A stretch of 64,000 nucleotides of DNA from Sphingomonas sp. G-3-2-10 (GTDB taxonomy: Bacteria; Pseudomonadota; Alphaproteobacteria; Sphingomonadales; Sphingomonadaceae): NCBI RefSeq assembly GCF_012927115.1, contig NZ_JABBFY010000001.1, positions 3,210,588 through 3,274,587 on the forward strand. Direction: 5' to 3'. Below the pieces are notes generated by a model, which searched no databases, was not told where the DNA came from, and was given only the letters and a program-made list of their open reading frames with translations. The first letter of the stretch is position 1. Every line of letters starts with the position of its first letter. Positions 34,670 through 43,620 of the stretch are shown piece by piece. The position numbers and the translations under genes are program-made.

Positions 34670-35074
34670 TCAGCCGTTAGCGCCGCGTGAACGGAAGTCC
34701 AGGCTGACCGAATTGATGCAGTAGCGCAGGCCGGTCGGCGGAGGGCCGTCAGGGAACACGTGACCCAGATGTCCATCGCAACGGGCGCAGCGCACCTCGA
34801 CGCGGCGCATGCCGTGGCTCACATCGTGATGCTCGCTGACATGATCGGCCGCAACCGGCTGGGTGAAGCTGGGCCAGCCCGATCCCGAATCATATTTGTC
34901 GATCGAATCGAACAATTCGAGCTGACATCCCGAGCAGCGATAGACGCCATCGGCCTTGTTGTTGTCGTAACGCCCCGAAAACGGTGCCTCGGTACCGGCT
35001 TCGCGCAACACGTGGAACTGGTCCGCGGTGAGCTTCTTGCGCCACTCGGATTCGGGGAGATTGATATGGTCCAT
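34670..35074 (-). CDS. msrB: Peptide methionine-(R)-S-oxide reductase MsrB
   Basis: 134 residues, cytosolic. Reduces the R-epimer of methionine sulfoxide. Two zinc CxxC pairs (YRCSGCQ and [14 protein letters not shown]) and the catalytic Cys in [12 protein letters not shown] are present. The start at 35074 follows [12 protein letters not shown]; longer readings extend into an unlikely region. The matching MsrA is 9 kb away and secreted, so the two act in different compartments. Confidence 0.95.
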   Translation of the reverse strand: MDHINLPESEWRKKLTADQFHVLREAGTEAPFSGRYDNNKADGVYRCSGCQLELFDSIDKYDSGSGWPSFTQPVAADHVSEHHDVSHGMRRVEVRCARCDGHLGHVFPDGPPPTGLRYCINSVSLDFRSRGANG

Positions 35075-35124
35075 GACGGGGATGTGTGATGCGGCGGCCG
35101 TGCCGTCAATGATCCAGGTGAGTC

Positions 35125-35742
35125 CTATTCCTTCCAGGCCCACCACATCTGGGCGGGGGGAACATTCCACCATTCGATCGCGGCGTCGATCTTGGGAATA
35201 TGCGGTTCGAAGAAGTTCCGGACCTTGGGATTGAACTGATAGACGAGGAACGCGCCACCAGGACGGAGCGCCTTGGCCGTTTCGCGCGCGATCGAATCGC
35301 CCACGCCCGGCGGCAGGGTCGAGAAGGGCAGACCCGACAGGACGTAATCGGCGTGATCGAAGCCGCGTTCCTTGAGGATTTCCATCACATCCTCGGCCGA
35401 TCCCTGCACCAGCACGAATCGCGAATCATGGATCATCTGACGCAGATGCTGGACGAAATCGGGGTTCGGATCGATCGCGATATAGGTCGCGTCGGGCTTC
35501 AGCCGGTCGAGCACCGCCTGGCAGAAGGTGCCGACGCCGGGACCATATTCGACGAACACGTTGGTGTTCGCCCAGTCCACCGGCGCAAGCATCCGCCGGA
35601 TCGTCCGTCCCGAGGACGGCACGATCGAGGCGACCATTGCCGGGTGCTTGATGAAGTTCCGCAGGAACAGCCCGCGTGAGGAGGGGCTGGCGGCGGAGGC
35701 GCGGCGCTTGGAGCGGCCGATCGAACGGGTCGACGAATTCAT
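35125..35742 (-). CDS. SAM-dependent methyltransferase, PmtA-like (phospholipid N-methyltransferase-like)
   Basis: 205 residues. Motif I is [20 protein letters not shown], then [14 protein letters not shown] and a motif with [13 protein letters not shown]. This SGLPFS pattern is found in PmtA-type phospholipid N-methyltransferases and rRNA adenine dimethylases, but the conserved [23 protein letters not shown]-terminal part favours the PmtA group. If so, it makes phosphatidylcholine precursors at the membrane; function is inferred. The start at 35742 is the first ATG in frame that leaves a plausible leader. Confidence 0.75.
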   Translation of the reverse strand: MNSSTRSIGRSKRRASAASPSSRGLFLRNFIKHPAMVASIVPSSGRTIRRMLAPVDWANTNVFVEYGPGVGTFCQAVLDRLKPDATYIAIDPNPDFVQHLRQMIHDSRFVLVQGSAEDVMEILKERGFDHADYVLSGLPFSTLPPGVGDSIARETAKALRPGGAFLVYQFNPKVRNFFEPHIPKIDAAIEWWNVPPAQMWWAWKE

Positions 35743-35858
35743 GACGGTTCCATTGCAGGATGTTGCGGCGCACGTCGAGAGGTAACGGGTAAATGCGCGC
35801 CCGGTTGCGCCGGGCTGCAAAGCGATTAACCGGGATTCGTACCAAGGTCGGAGGTCGC

Positions 35859-36179
35859 ATGGAACTGCGCAAGGGTCAGATTGCGGTCATCTTCGTCTCG
35901 CAGCGCACCGGGGCGGATCCCGAAGGCTATGCCGACGCCGCCGAAGCGATGGCAACGCTCGCCGCGGCCCAGCCGGGCTATTGCGGGGTGGACAGTGTGC
36001 GGGATGGCGACGGCCTGGGCATCACCGTGAGCTATTGGGCCGATCACGAAAGCGCGGTTGCGTGGCGCAACGATGCCGAACATGCGCAGATTCGCGATCG
36101 CGGGCGCGGAATCTGGTACGCAAGCTATGATCTCTTCGTGACCGAAGTGGTCCGGGGTTACGACTGGCGGCGGCCATGA
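35859..36179 (+). CDS. Antibiotic-biosynthesis-monooxygenase-domain protein
   Basis: 106 residues with the dimeric alpha-beta-barrel ABM fold: AVIFVSQRTGADPEGYADAAEAM, AAAQPGYCGVDSVRDGDGLGITVSYWADHESAVAWRN, and a C-terminal strand. Such proteins act as heme- or quinol-binding monooxygenases or just as small-ligand binders. The ATG at 35859 has a GAGG ribosome site. It overlaps the MFS gene by four bases. Confidence 0.8.
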   Translation: MELRKGQIAVIFVSQRTGADPEGYADAAEAMATLAAAQPGYCGVDSVRDGDGLGITVSYWADHESAVAWRNDAEHAQIRDRGRGIWYASYDLFVTEVVRGYDWRRP

Positions 36180-37486
36180 AGCCGGTCCGCACCGATCTGA
36201 CCTTCGCGCTGCTGTTCATGGTGATGCTGGCCATCGCGATGGGGAACACTGCGTTGCAGACGGTGCTGCCCGCGCTCGGCCGGCGGCTCGGCGCGCCGGA
36301 TACGGTGGTGGCCGGGGTCTTTTCGGTATCGGCGCTGCTGTGGGTGGTCGCTGCGCCCTATTGGGCCAACCGGTCGGACCGGCAGGGGCGGCGCGCGATG
36401 GTGCTGCTCGGCATCGGCGGTTTCACCATCTCGCTGTTTCTGTGCGGCATGTTCCTCTTTGCGGGAATCAATGGCTGGCTGGCGCCGTTCGCGACCTTTG
36501 CCGGGTTCATCTGCGCGCGCGCGATCTATGGCATCTTCGGTTCGGCCGCACCGCCGGCGGTGCAGGCGCTGGTCGCCGGACGCACCACGCGCGACGAACG
36601 GACCAAGGCGCTGACCCTGCTCGCTTCGGCCTTCGGCCTCGGCACGATCCTGGGTCCCGCGATCGCGCCCTATCTGGTGCTGGGCCATTTCTGGAGCGGC
36701 GGGCCGGAGATCGGGCTGGCAGGCCCGGCCTTCGTGTTCAGCGCGTTCGGGCTGGCGATCTGGATCTCGGTCAGTCGCTATCTGCCCCGGATCGAAGCCC
36801 CGGCGCATGGCGCGGCGACGGCCTATCCCTCGATCGGCGGGCAGAGTTCGGGCGCCAGCGTCACCGCCGCGACCGCCGAGCGCAGCGAGATCATCGGCTT
36901 TTTCGATTCCCGGGTGCGGACCTGGATCATCATCGGGCTGGTGATGGGCCATGCCCAGGCGATGACCGGGCAGGCGATCGGATTCCTCGTGATCGATCGC
37001 CTCGCGGTCGATCCGGTTTCAGCGCTCGAGCCGACCGGGCTGGTGCTGATGATGGGCGCGGGCTCGGCGCTGCTCGCGCAATGGGGCCTGATTCCGCTGC
37101 TCGACCTGAAGCCGCGCGCGCTCGCGCTCTGGGGCCTTGGCATCGCGGCGCTGGGGTGCATCGCGACCGGCACCGCGACCTCGCTCTACGGGATCGCGCT
37201 CGGCTATGCGCTGGCGTCGCTCGGCTTCGGCTTTGCGCGGCCGGGCTTCACCGCCGGCTCGTCGCTGGCGGTGGGGCCTGAGGCGCAGGGCTCGATCGCA
37301 GGCAAGGTCACTTCGGTGAACGGGGCCGCCTTCGTGCTCGGCCCCTCGCTCGGGGTCGGGCTGTACGAATTGTGGCGGCCCCTGCCCTATCTCACCGCCG
37401 CGTTGGTGATGGCGGCGCTGGTGGCGTACGCCTTCTTCAATCTCCGCTCTTCGGACCCCGGCCGTGGAGCATCCCCGGCGCAATGA
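36176..37486 (+). CDS. Major facilitator superfamily transporter
   Basis: 436 residues with about 12 membrane segments. The MFS loop 2-3 motif appears as YWANRSDRQGRRAMVLLG. The sequence resembles drug/H+ antiporter 1 (TCR/Tet-type) proteins, with GPAIAPYLV in the fifth segment and PGFTAGSSLAVGPEAQGSIAG later. Substrate unknown. The last 50 bases of its coding sequence run antisense to the 3' end of the CDC48-type ATPase. Confidence 0.85.
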   Translation: MKPVRTDLTFALLFMVMLAIAMGNTALQTVLPALGRRLGAPDTVVAGVFSVSALLWVVAAPYWANRSDRQGRRAMVLLGIGGFTISLFLCGMFLFAGINGWLAPFATFAGFICARAIYGIFGSAAPPAVQALVAGRTTRDERTKALTLLASAFGLGTILGPAIAPYLVLGHFWSGGPEIGLAGPAFVFSAFGLAIWISVSRYLPRIEAPAHGAATAYPSIGGQSSGASVTAATAERSEIIGFFDSRVRTWIIIGLVMGHAQAMTGQAIGFLVIDRLAVDPVSALEPTGLVLMMGAGSALLAQWGLIPLLDLKPRALALWGLGIAALGCIATGTATSLYGIALGYALASLGFGFARPGFTAGSSLAVGPEAQGSIAGKVTSVNGAAFVLGPSLGVGLYELWRPLPYLTAALVMAALVAYAFFNLRSSDPGRGASPAQ

Positions 37487-39731
37487 AGCCGATCGGCTCG
37501 AGCGAGACCGCATTCGCCTTCATCTTGTCCGAGATCGAGGCATATTCGGCTTCCATCTCGGGCGTCACCGTGGCGCGGGAATCCCGCAGCGCCGCTTCGA
37601 AATGCTTCATCGACACCGCCTTGTTGTCGATCGACTCGCGCAATGCCGCCATGCCCGCGCGGCGGACCACATCGCCCAGATCGGCGCCGGTATAACGCTC
37701 GGTCTGCGCCGCGATCTCGCCAAGATCGACATCGGTCGCCAGCGGCATCTTCGCGGTCTGGATCGCGAGGATGCGCCGACGGCCTTCCTGATCGGGCACG
37801 CCGACGTAGATCCACTCGTCGAACCGGCCGGGGCGCAGCAGCGCCGGGTCGATCAGGTTCGGCCGGTTGGTCGCGCCGATCACGACGACCGACTGAAGCT
37901 CTTCCAGCCCGTCCATTTCCGCCAGGATGGTGTTGACCACCCGTTCGGTCGCCTGCGGCTCGCCAAGGCCGCCGCCACGCGCCGGCACCAGCGAATCGAG
38001 TTCGTCGATGAAGATCACGCAGGGCGCGACCTGACGCGCGCGGGCGAACAACTTGGCGATCTGCTGCTCGCTCTCGCCATACCATTTGGACAGCAGGTCG
38101 CTCGATTTGGTGGCGATGAAGTTCGCCTGCGCTTCCCGCGCAACCGCCTTGGCCAGCAGCGTCTTGCCGGTGCCCGGCGGACCATAGAGCAGGAAGCCCT
38201 TGGCCGGACGGATGCCGAAGCGCCGGAAGGCATCCGGGTCCTTCATCGGCAGCTCGACGCTTTCCTTCAGCCGCATCTGCGCGTCGTCCAGACCGCCGAC
38301 ATCGTCCCAGCGGACCGTGGGCGCCTGCACCATCACTTCGCGCATGGCCGAAGGCTGGACGCGCTTCATCGCATCGAGAAAATCGTCGCGCGTGACCGAC
38401 AGCGTGTCGAGCACCTCGGGCGGAATCGTCCCTTCGGAAAGGTTGAGCTTCGGCATGATCCGGCGCACGGCCTCGATCGCCGCTTCGCGCGTCAGCGCGG
38501 CCAGGTCGGCGCCGACAAACCCGTAGGTCGTGCCCGCCAGCTCGCCCAGATCGACGTCTTCGCTCAGCGGCATCCCGCGCGTGTGGATTCCCAGAATCTC
38601 GCGGCGGCCGCGATCGTCGGGCACGCCGACCACGATCTCGCGGTCGAACCGGCCCGGACGCCGCAGCGCTTCGTCGATCGCCTCGGGTCGATTGGTCGCG
38701 GCGATGACGACGACATTGGCGCGGGCTTCCAGCCCGTCCATCAGCGTCAGCAGCTGCGCGACCAGCCGCTTCTCCGCTTCGCCCGAAACCTGACCGCGCT
38801 TGGGCGCGATCGAATCGATCTCGTCGATGAACACGATCGACGGGGCATCCTTGTTGGCGGCCTCGAACACCTCGCGCAGGCGCTTTTCCGATTCGCCATA
38901 GGCCGAACCCATGATCTCCGGCCCGTTGATCAGGTGGAAATTGGCGTCCGATTCGTTGGCGACCGCGCGGGCGAGGCGCGTCTTGCCGGTGCCGGGCGGG
39001 CCATGCAGCAGTACGCCCTTGGGCGGATCGACGCCCAGGCGCTGGAACAGTTCGGGATAGCGCAGCGGCAGCTCGACCATCTCGCGCAGCTGGTCGATCG
39101 TCGGGCCCATGCCGCCGATATCGTCATAGGTCACGTCCGCGCGGCGATGCGCCTGGGCTTCCTCGAACTCGGGACGCAGCTCGACTTCGGTATTCTCGTC
39201 GATATGGACGATGCCCTTGGGGCTGGCTGAAATCACAGTGAGACGGATTTCCTGCAGCGCATAGGCCGGGGCGCGCAGATATTGCGCCACGTTGGGCGGC
39301 ATGTCGGCGACGCGCTGCTGACCCGCGGTCGCCAGCGTATCGCCCTGTGCGAGCGGGCGGCCGAAAAAGGTGCGCTTGAGGGCGTTGCCCGAGCCCTGAA
39401 GGCGCAGATTGGCCTGGGCCGGGGCAAAGACCACGCGAGTCGCGGGCTTGGATTCGGCGCGGCGAATCTCGACGAAATCGCCCGATCCCACTCCGGCATT
39501 CGCGCGCTGGAGACCGTCGATACGCAGGAGTTCGAGGCCCTCGTCCTCGGGATAAGGCAGCACGGCCCGCGCCGGCGTGTTCCGCTTGCCCACGATCTCG
39601 ATGACATCGCCTTCGGCAAGGCCCAGTGCGGCCATCATTGCGCGCGGCAGATGGGCGAGGCCCCGGCCGCTATCCTCGGGCCGCGAATTGGCCACCTGCA
39701 GCTTGCGGACATTCTTTTCTTCGTCGGCCAT
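37437..39731 (-). CDS. CDC48/VCP-type AAA ATPase
   Basis: 764 residues. N-terminal double-psi barrel ([16 protein letters not shown]) then two tandem AAA modules. D1: [18 protein letters not shown] and [14 protein letters not shown]2: [18 protein letters not shown] and [15 protein letters not shown]. The [15 protein letters not shown] architecture is that of eukaryotic p97 and archaeal VAT, which unfold proteins for the proteasome. Some bacteria carry such genes; no proteasome or ubiquitin-like partner is seen here. The C-terminus (HGRGPKSGD) has no HbYX motif. Confidence 0.92.
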   Translation of the reverse strand: MADEEKNVRKLQVANSRPEDSGRGLAHLPRAMMAALGLAEGDVIEIVGKRNTPARAVLPYPEDEGLELLRIDGLQRANAGVGSGDFVEIRRAESKPATRVVFAPAQANLRLQGSGNALKRTFFGRPLAQGDTLATAGQQRVADMPPNVAQYLRAPAYALQEIRLTVISASPKGIVHIDENTEVELRPEFEEAQAHRRADVTYDDIGGMGPTIDQLREMVELPLRYPELFQRLGVDPPKGVLLHGPPGTGKTRLARAVANESDANFHLINGPEIMGSAYGESEKRLREVFEAANKDAPSIVFIDEIDSIAPKRGQVSGEAEKRLVAQLLTLMDGLEARANVVVIAATNRPEAIDEALRRPGRFDREIVVGVPDDRGRREILGIHTRGMPLSEDVDLGELAGTTYGFVGADLAALTREAAIEAVRRIMPKLNLSEGTIPPEVLDTLSVTRDDFLDAMKRVQPSAMREVMVQAPTVRWDDVGGLDDAQMRLKESVELPMKDPDAFRRFGIRPAKGFLLYGPPGTGKTLLAKAVAREAQANFIATKSSDLLSKWYGESEQQIAKLFARARQVAPCVIFIDELDSLVPARGGGLGEPQATERVVNTILAEMDGLEELQSVVVIGATNRPNLIDPALLRPGRFDEWIYVGVPDQEGRRRILAIQTAKMPLATDVDLGEIAAQTERYTGADLGDVVRRAGMAALRESIDNKAVSMKHFEAALRDSRATVTPEMEAEYASISDKMKANAVSLEPIGFIAPGMLHGRGPKSGD

Positions 39732-40152
39732 TCACTCGCTCTCCGTTGCAGGCGAAGCGTGCAAGATAGGAAACGGTTCCGGAATGACGAGGGGGTTTTG
39801 GGGGAAGCGGGATGCGACGTGGCAAAGCCACGTCGTCGGTCAACGCTTTTCGCGCTGTCGGCCGTGCGCGGCTTGAGGCTCGAAATAGCTTCGCTATTTG
39901 CTCGCCCGCCGCGCAAAAAAAATGGCCGCCCCGAGGGGCGGCCTTTGGAAAGTTTTAGGAGAGGATGCCTGAAAGGCCTGCTCTATGTGCAGTGCAGCGG
40001 ATTATTGTGCAAGTGCGAAAAGAATCCATTGCGGTTGCACGGCTTGCAATCGTCTTTAGGAGAGGCGATACACACTCACCGGCCTGATTCACTGCTGAAG
40101 TTGGAAAAATCGCTCGCGATTATCTCTGACGCAGCGCACAAACGAGAGAGCG
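39732..40152. other. 421-base intergenic region with three hairpins
   Basis: Between the divergent CDC48-type ATPase and LysR genes. It contains CGACGTGGC-AAA-GCCACGTCG (39815-39835), AAATAGC-TTC-GCTATTT (39883-39899), the terminator at 39912-39943, and TGCA-rich sequence around 39980-40050. A 10-base repeat TTTAGGAGAG occurs at both ends of the last part (39955 and 40053). No convincing gene. Confidence 0.6.
39912..39943 (-). terminator. GC-rich hairpin with T-tract on the minus strand
   Basis: GGCCGCCCC at 39924-39932 pairs with GGGGCGGCC at 39935-39943 (outer eight pairs usable). On the minus strand it is followed by ATTTTTTTT, so it is a terminator for a minus-strand transcript. No minus-strand gene lies directly upstream of it. 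Confidence 0.7.
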
Positions 40153-41040
40153 ATGCGTAGGCTTCCTCCCTTAACCGCCATCGAGGCGTTCGTGCAGGTT
40201 GCGCGCCTGGGCTCGATCAAGGCCGCCGCCGAAGAACTCGCGCTCTCGTCGCCGGCGCTCAGCCGTCGGGTGCAATCGCTCGAGCGCTTTATCGGCAAGC
40301 CCCTGTTCGAGCGGCGCCATCAGGCGCTGCGGCTCAACGACGATGGCGAGCGCCTGCTGAGCCTGATCGCGCCCGCGCTCGATGCAATGACCGATGCGGT
40401 CGAAACCATGACCAGCGGTTCGGAACTGCTGCGCCTGCGCCTCGGCATCCTGCCGCTTTTCGCGACGCAGCGGCTGATGCGCCACCTCCCCGATCTCAAA
40501 CGCCGCCATCCCGAACTGCATCTCGACGTCGATACCGGCGGGCATGGCGTGGCGCGGCTCGGCGATGGGCTCGACGCGGCGATCGTGCTCGCGCGCGACA
40601 TCGATCCCAGCCTCTATGCCAAACGGCTCGACCGCAACCGGGTGCACGTGATCGGCGCGCGGTCGATGGTCGAGGGACCAAATCCGGTCACCCGGCCCGA
40701 ACAGCTCGCCGGCCTTACCGCCCTGGTCCATCGGGACATGGCGGATACCTTCACGCAATGGCGCGCGGCGGCGGGGCTGCCCGATCTCGAGCCCGCCGCG
40801 GTCGATCATTTCGATTCGGGCACGCTCATGCTCGAAGCCGCGGCGCAGGGCCTCGGCGTCGCGTTCATGCTCGAATCGCATTTCGAGGAAGCGCGCGACG
40901 AGCGGCTGGTCCAGCTGTTCGATCTCACGGTCGAGAGCAATTACAGCTACTGGTTCGTCTGCCGTCCGCGCGCGCTGACGCAGCGGCCGGTGCGGATTTT
41001 CCACGACTGGCTGATCGGGGCGCTGGGCGCGCTGGAATAG
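40153..41040 (+). CDS. LysR-family transcriptional regulator (GcvA-like)
   Basis: 295 residues. N-terminal winged helix-turn-helix (LPPLTAIEAFVQVARLGSIKAAAEELALSSPALSRRVQSLERFIGKPLFERRH) and the periplasmic-binding-protein-like effector domain. The helix-turn-helix variant with SSPALSRRVQSLE resembles the GcvA/AmpR group. Effector and targets are not deducible; it may control itself and the divergent CDC48-type gene from the 421-base gap. It is followed by a hairpin-bearing inverted repeat. Confidence 0.9.
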   Translation: MRRLPPLTAIEAFVQVARLGSIKAAAEELALSSPALSRRVQSLERFIGKPLFERRHQALRLNDDGERLLSLIAPALDAMTDAVETMTSGSELLRLRLGILPLFATQRLMRHLPDLKRRHPELHLDVDTGGHGVARLGDGLDAAIVLARDIDPSLYAKRLDRNRVHVIGARSMVEGPNPVTRPEQLAGLTALVHRDMADTFTQWRAAAGLPDLEPAAVDHFDSGTLMLEAAAQGLGVAFMLESHFEEARDERLVQLFDLTVESNYSYWFVCRPRALTQRPVRIFHDWLIGALGALE

Positions 41041-41053
41041 GGCATAAAAAAGC

Positions 41054-41165
41054 CCCCTCCCCATCGGGGAGAGGGTTGGGAGAGAGGCAGTTCACGGATT
41101 GCGCCGCGCTTTCTCCTCTCCCGACCTCACTTCGTTCGGTCACCCTCTCCCCGATGGGGAGAGGG
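41054..41165. repeat. 110-base element bounded by inverted 21-23-base repeats
   Basis: CCCTCCCCATCGGGGAGAGGG (41055-41075) and its inverse CCCTCTCCCCGATGGGGAGAGG-type copy (41143-41165) face each other across about 67 bases. Each end also folds on itself (CTCCCC/GGGGAG), so each could end transcription of the LysR and cyclophilin genes. It looks like a miniature intergenic palindromic repeat. Confidence 0.7.
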
Positions 41166-41170
41166 AAATC

Positions 41171-41623
41171 TTACTCGGCGCGCGCCTTCAGGATCTTGCC
41201 CGGCTCGCGCGGTGGCTCGCCCTTGGGCAGCTTGTCGACATTCTCCATGCCCGCAGTCACTTCGCCCCACACCGTGTACTGGCGGTCGAGGAAGGTCGCA
41301 TCGTCGAGGCAGATGAAGAACTGCGAGTTGGCGCTGTTCGGATCGTTGGTGCGGGCCATCGAGCAGACGCCGCGGACGTGCGGTTCGCTGCTGAATTCCT
41401 GTGCCAGATTGGGCTCCTTCGAACCGCTCATGCCGGTGCCGGTCGGATCGCCGCCCTGTGCCATGAAACCGTTGATCACGCGGTGGAACACCACGCCGTC
41501 ATAGAAACCCGAATTGGCGAGCGTCGCGATGCGCTCGACATGCTTGGGGGCCAGATCGGGGCGCAGCTTGATCGTCACTTCGCCGGTATCGAGGGTGAAG
41601 TGGAGGGTGTTGAACTCGGACAT
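41171..41623 (-). CDS. Cyclophilin-type peptidyl-prolyl isomerase
   Basis: 150 residues, cytosolic with no signal peptide. Family marks are FYDGVVFHRVINGFMAQGGDPTGTG with the catalytic Arg in FHRV, SMARTNDPNSANSQFFICL with the Gln/Phe active-site pair, and YTVWGEVTAGM. It catalyses cis-trans isomerisation of X-Pro bonds during folding. The start at 41623 gives MSEFNTLHF, matching cytosolic PpiB length. The divergent neighbour is mgtE. Confidence 0.95.
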   Translation of the reverse strand: MSEFNTLHFTLDTGEVTIKLRPDLAPKHVERIATLANSGFYDGVVFHRVINGFMAQGGDPTGTGMSGSKEPNLAQEFSSEPHVRGVCSMARTNDPNSANSQFFICLDDATFLDRQYTVWGEVTAGMENVDKLPKGEPPREPGKILKARAE

Positions 41624-41733
41624 GGGATACTCCTGGAATTTGCCGACGCAGGTAGGCGTGATGTCCCCGACTTGCAAATCCTCCTCCCAACGGTAAGGGC
41701 CGGACCAGCAGGCCGGACACGGGAGGTCGGACG

Positions 41734-43137
41734 ATGAGCGAGACCGAACTGGAACCGCAGGGCGCGCCCGCCGAAAGCGAGCTCGACGAGGACGACCGGC
41801 TGAAGCCCGAATATGTCCGCGCGGTGCTCGATGCCGTCGAATCCGGCGACGACGAAGCGGCGCATGCGCTGGTCGATCCGCTCCACCCCGCCGACATCGC
41901 CGATCTGTTCGAGCTGACTCCGCACGAGGACCGCCGTGCGCTGGCCCGCGCGGTCGCCGACCTGCTCGACGGCGACGTGTTCGCCGAGATGAACGATTAT
42001 GTCCGCGAGGACCTGATCGACGCGCTCGAGCCGCATGAAGTCGCCGGCATCGCCGCCGAACTCGATACCGACGATGCCGTCGCGATCATCGAGGATATGG
42101 AGCCGGCCGACCAGCGCGAGGTGCTCCGCGCGATGGAGCCCGACGATCGCGCCGCGATCGAGGAAGCGCTTTCCTATCCCGAGGAATCCGCCGGCCGCCT
42201 GATGCAGCGCGAGCTGATCGCGGTGCCCGAGCATTGGACCGTCGGCGATGTGCTCGATTACATGCGCAAGAACGACGATCTGACCACGGATTTCTGGGAA
42301 ATCTTCGTGGTCGATCCCGCGCACAAGCCGATCGGCACCTGTGCGCTGTCATGGATCCTGCGCACCCCGCGCGCGGTTTCGATTTCTGACGTCATGAAGC
42401 GCGAACAGACGCTGATCCCGGTCGAGATGGATCAGGAAGAAGTCGCGCTGCGCTTCCAGAAATACGCGCTGATCTCGGCTGCGGTGGTCGATGCCAGCGG
42501 CCGGCTGGTCGGCGTGATCACCGTCGACGACGTGGTCCACATCATCTCCGAGGAAGCCGGCGAAGACGCGCTGCTGCTGTCGGGCGCCGGCGATGGCGAC
42601 ATCAACGAGCCGGTCTATGAATCGTACAAGGCGCGCGTCCGCTGGCTGATCGCCAATCTGGGTACGGCTTTGGTCGCCGCGACGATCATCGGCTTCTTCG
42701 AAGGCACGATCCAGCACATGGTGATCCTCGCCGCGCTGATGCCGATCGTCGCGGGCGTCGGCGGCAATGCCGGGACCCAGACGATGGCGGTGACGGTGCG
42801 CGCGCTGGCGACCAATCAGCTGACCGATTCGAACAGCATGCGCACGATCCGGCGCGAACTGATGGTTGCGCTGATGAATGGCGGCACGATCGCGGTGGTG
42901 TTGGGCAGCGCGGTGGCGCTCGTCTTCCAGAACCCCCAGCTCGGCGGGGTGATTGCCGCGGCGATGCTGGTGAACATCGTGATTGCGGGGCTGGCCGGGG
43001 TGATCGTCCCGCTGACGCTCGACCGGTTCAAGGCCGATCCGGCGGTCGCTTCGTCGATCTTCGTGACGATGACCACCGACTCGATGGGCTTCCTCGTGTT
43101 CCTCGGCCTTGCCACTGCGGCAGGTCTCGCGGGTTGA
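41734..43137 (+). CDS. mgtE: Magnesium transporter MgtE
   Basis: 467 residues. The N-terminal superhelical domain (LKPEYVRAVLDAVESGDDEAAHALVDPLHPADIADL), two CBS domains (EHWTVGDVLDYM and ISDVMKREQTLIPV) that gate by Mg binding, and five membrane helices forming the pore (MPIVAGVGGNAGTQTMAVTVRAL) match MgtE. The GNAGTQ segment is part of the selectivity region. It is Mg-dependent and needs no separate regulator. No M-box riboswitch is recognisable in the 110 bases upstream. Confidence 0.95.
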   Translation: MSETELEPQGAPAESELDEDDRLKPEYVRAVLDAVESGDDEAAHALVDPLHPADIADLFELTPHEDRRALARAVADLLDGDVFAEMNDYVREDLIDALEPHEVAGIAAELDTDDAVAIIEDMEPADQREVLRAMEPDDRAAIEEALSYPEESAGRLMQRELIAVPEHWTVGDVLDYMRKNDDLTTDFWEIFVVDPAHKPIGTCALSWILRTPRAVSISDVMKREQTLIPVEMDQEEVALRFQKYALISAAVVDASGRLVGVITVDDVVHIISEEAGEDALLLSGAGDGDINEPVYESYKARVRWLIANLGTALVAATIIGFFEGTIQHMVILAALMPIVAGVGGNAGTQTMAVTVRALATNQLTDSNSMRTIRRELMVALMNGGTIAVVLGSAVALVFQNPQLGGVIAAAMLVNIVIAGLAGVIVPLTLDRFKADPAVASSIFVTMTTDSMGFLVFLGLATAAGLAG

Positions 43138-43168
43138 TCGCGACCCCCTTCGCACCCAAATCAGTCGC

Positions 43169-43582
43169 GTGCCGCTTCATCTCACCAAGGTCGCCTTTGG
43201 CTGCGACAGTATCGATACGCTGATCCAGCGCCTCGCCGGCCGCGCCGCCGTGTCGGACCGGTTCGAGATGACGACGCGCTATCTGCCCAAGCGCCACGCC
43301 GAGATCCTCGGCGAAGAGGGCGGATCGCTGTTCTGGATCGTCAAGCACAAGCTCGTCGGCCGCTCGCCGATCCTCGGCTTCGGCGAGGCAGAGGGAAATC
43401 GCACCGCGATCATCCTCGAATCCCGCCTGATTCTCGTCCAGGCCCGGCCCAAGCGCGCGCATCAGGGCTGGCGCTATCTCGAAGGCGCCGATGCCCCGGT
43501 CGATCTGGGCGACGCCGCCGGCGGTGTGGACGAGATGCCGCCGCATCTGGTCGGTGAGCTCGCCTCGATGGGGCTTATCTGA
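43169..43582 (+). CDS. DUF1489-family protein
   Basis: 137 residues from a GTG. The family starts as here (VPLHLTKVAFGCDSIDTL) and includes TTRYLPKRHAEIL, GSLFWIVKHKLVGR and QARPKRAHQGWRYLEG. Confined to alphaproteobacteria; function unknown. It follows mgtE by 31 bases and its 3' end is separated from msrA by a perfect 11-base-stem hairpin. Confidence 0.88.
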   Translation: MPLHLTKVAFGCDSIDTLIQRLAGRAAVSDRFEMTTRYLPKRHAEILGEEGGSLFWIVKHKLVGRSPILGFGEAEGNRTAIILESRLILVQARPKRAHQGWRYLEGADAPVDLGDAAGGVDEMPPHLVGELASMGLI

Positions 43583-43589
43583 GAGTCCC

Positions 43590-43615
43590 TGTGCTCCGGC
43601 GAAGGCCGGAGCACA
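43590..43615. repeat. Perfect 11-base-pair intergenic hairpin
   Basis: TGTGCTCCGGC (43590-43600), loop GAAG, GCCGGAGCACA (43605-43615). No T-run follows in either direction, so it is more like a repetitive palindrome than a terminator. It sits between convergent genes. Confidence 0.65.
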
Positions 43616-43620
43616 GCCGC

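Noticed and set aside
39965..40087. 40-codon frame after AGGAGAGG in the CDC48-LysR gap
   Set aside because: Ribosome site abuts the ATG, no homology-like pattern, composition like non-coding DNA.
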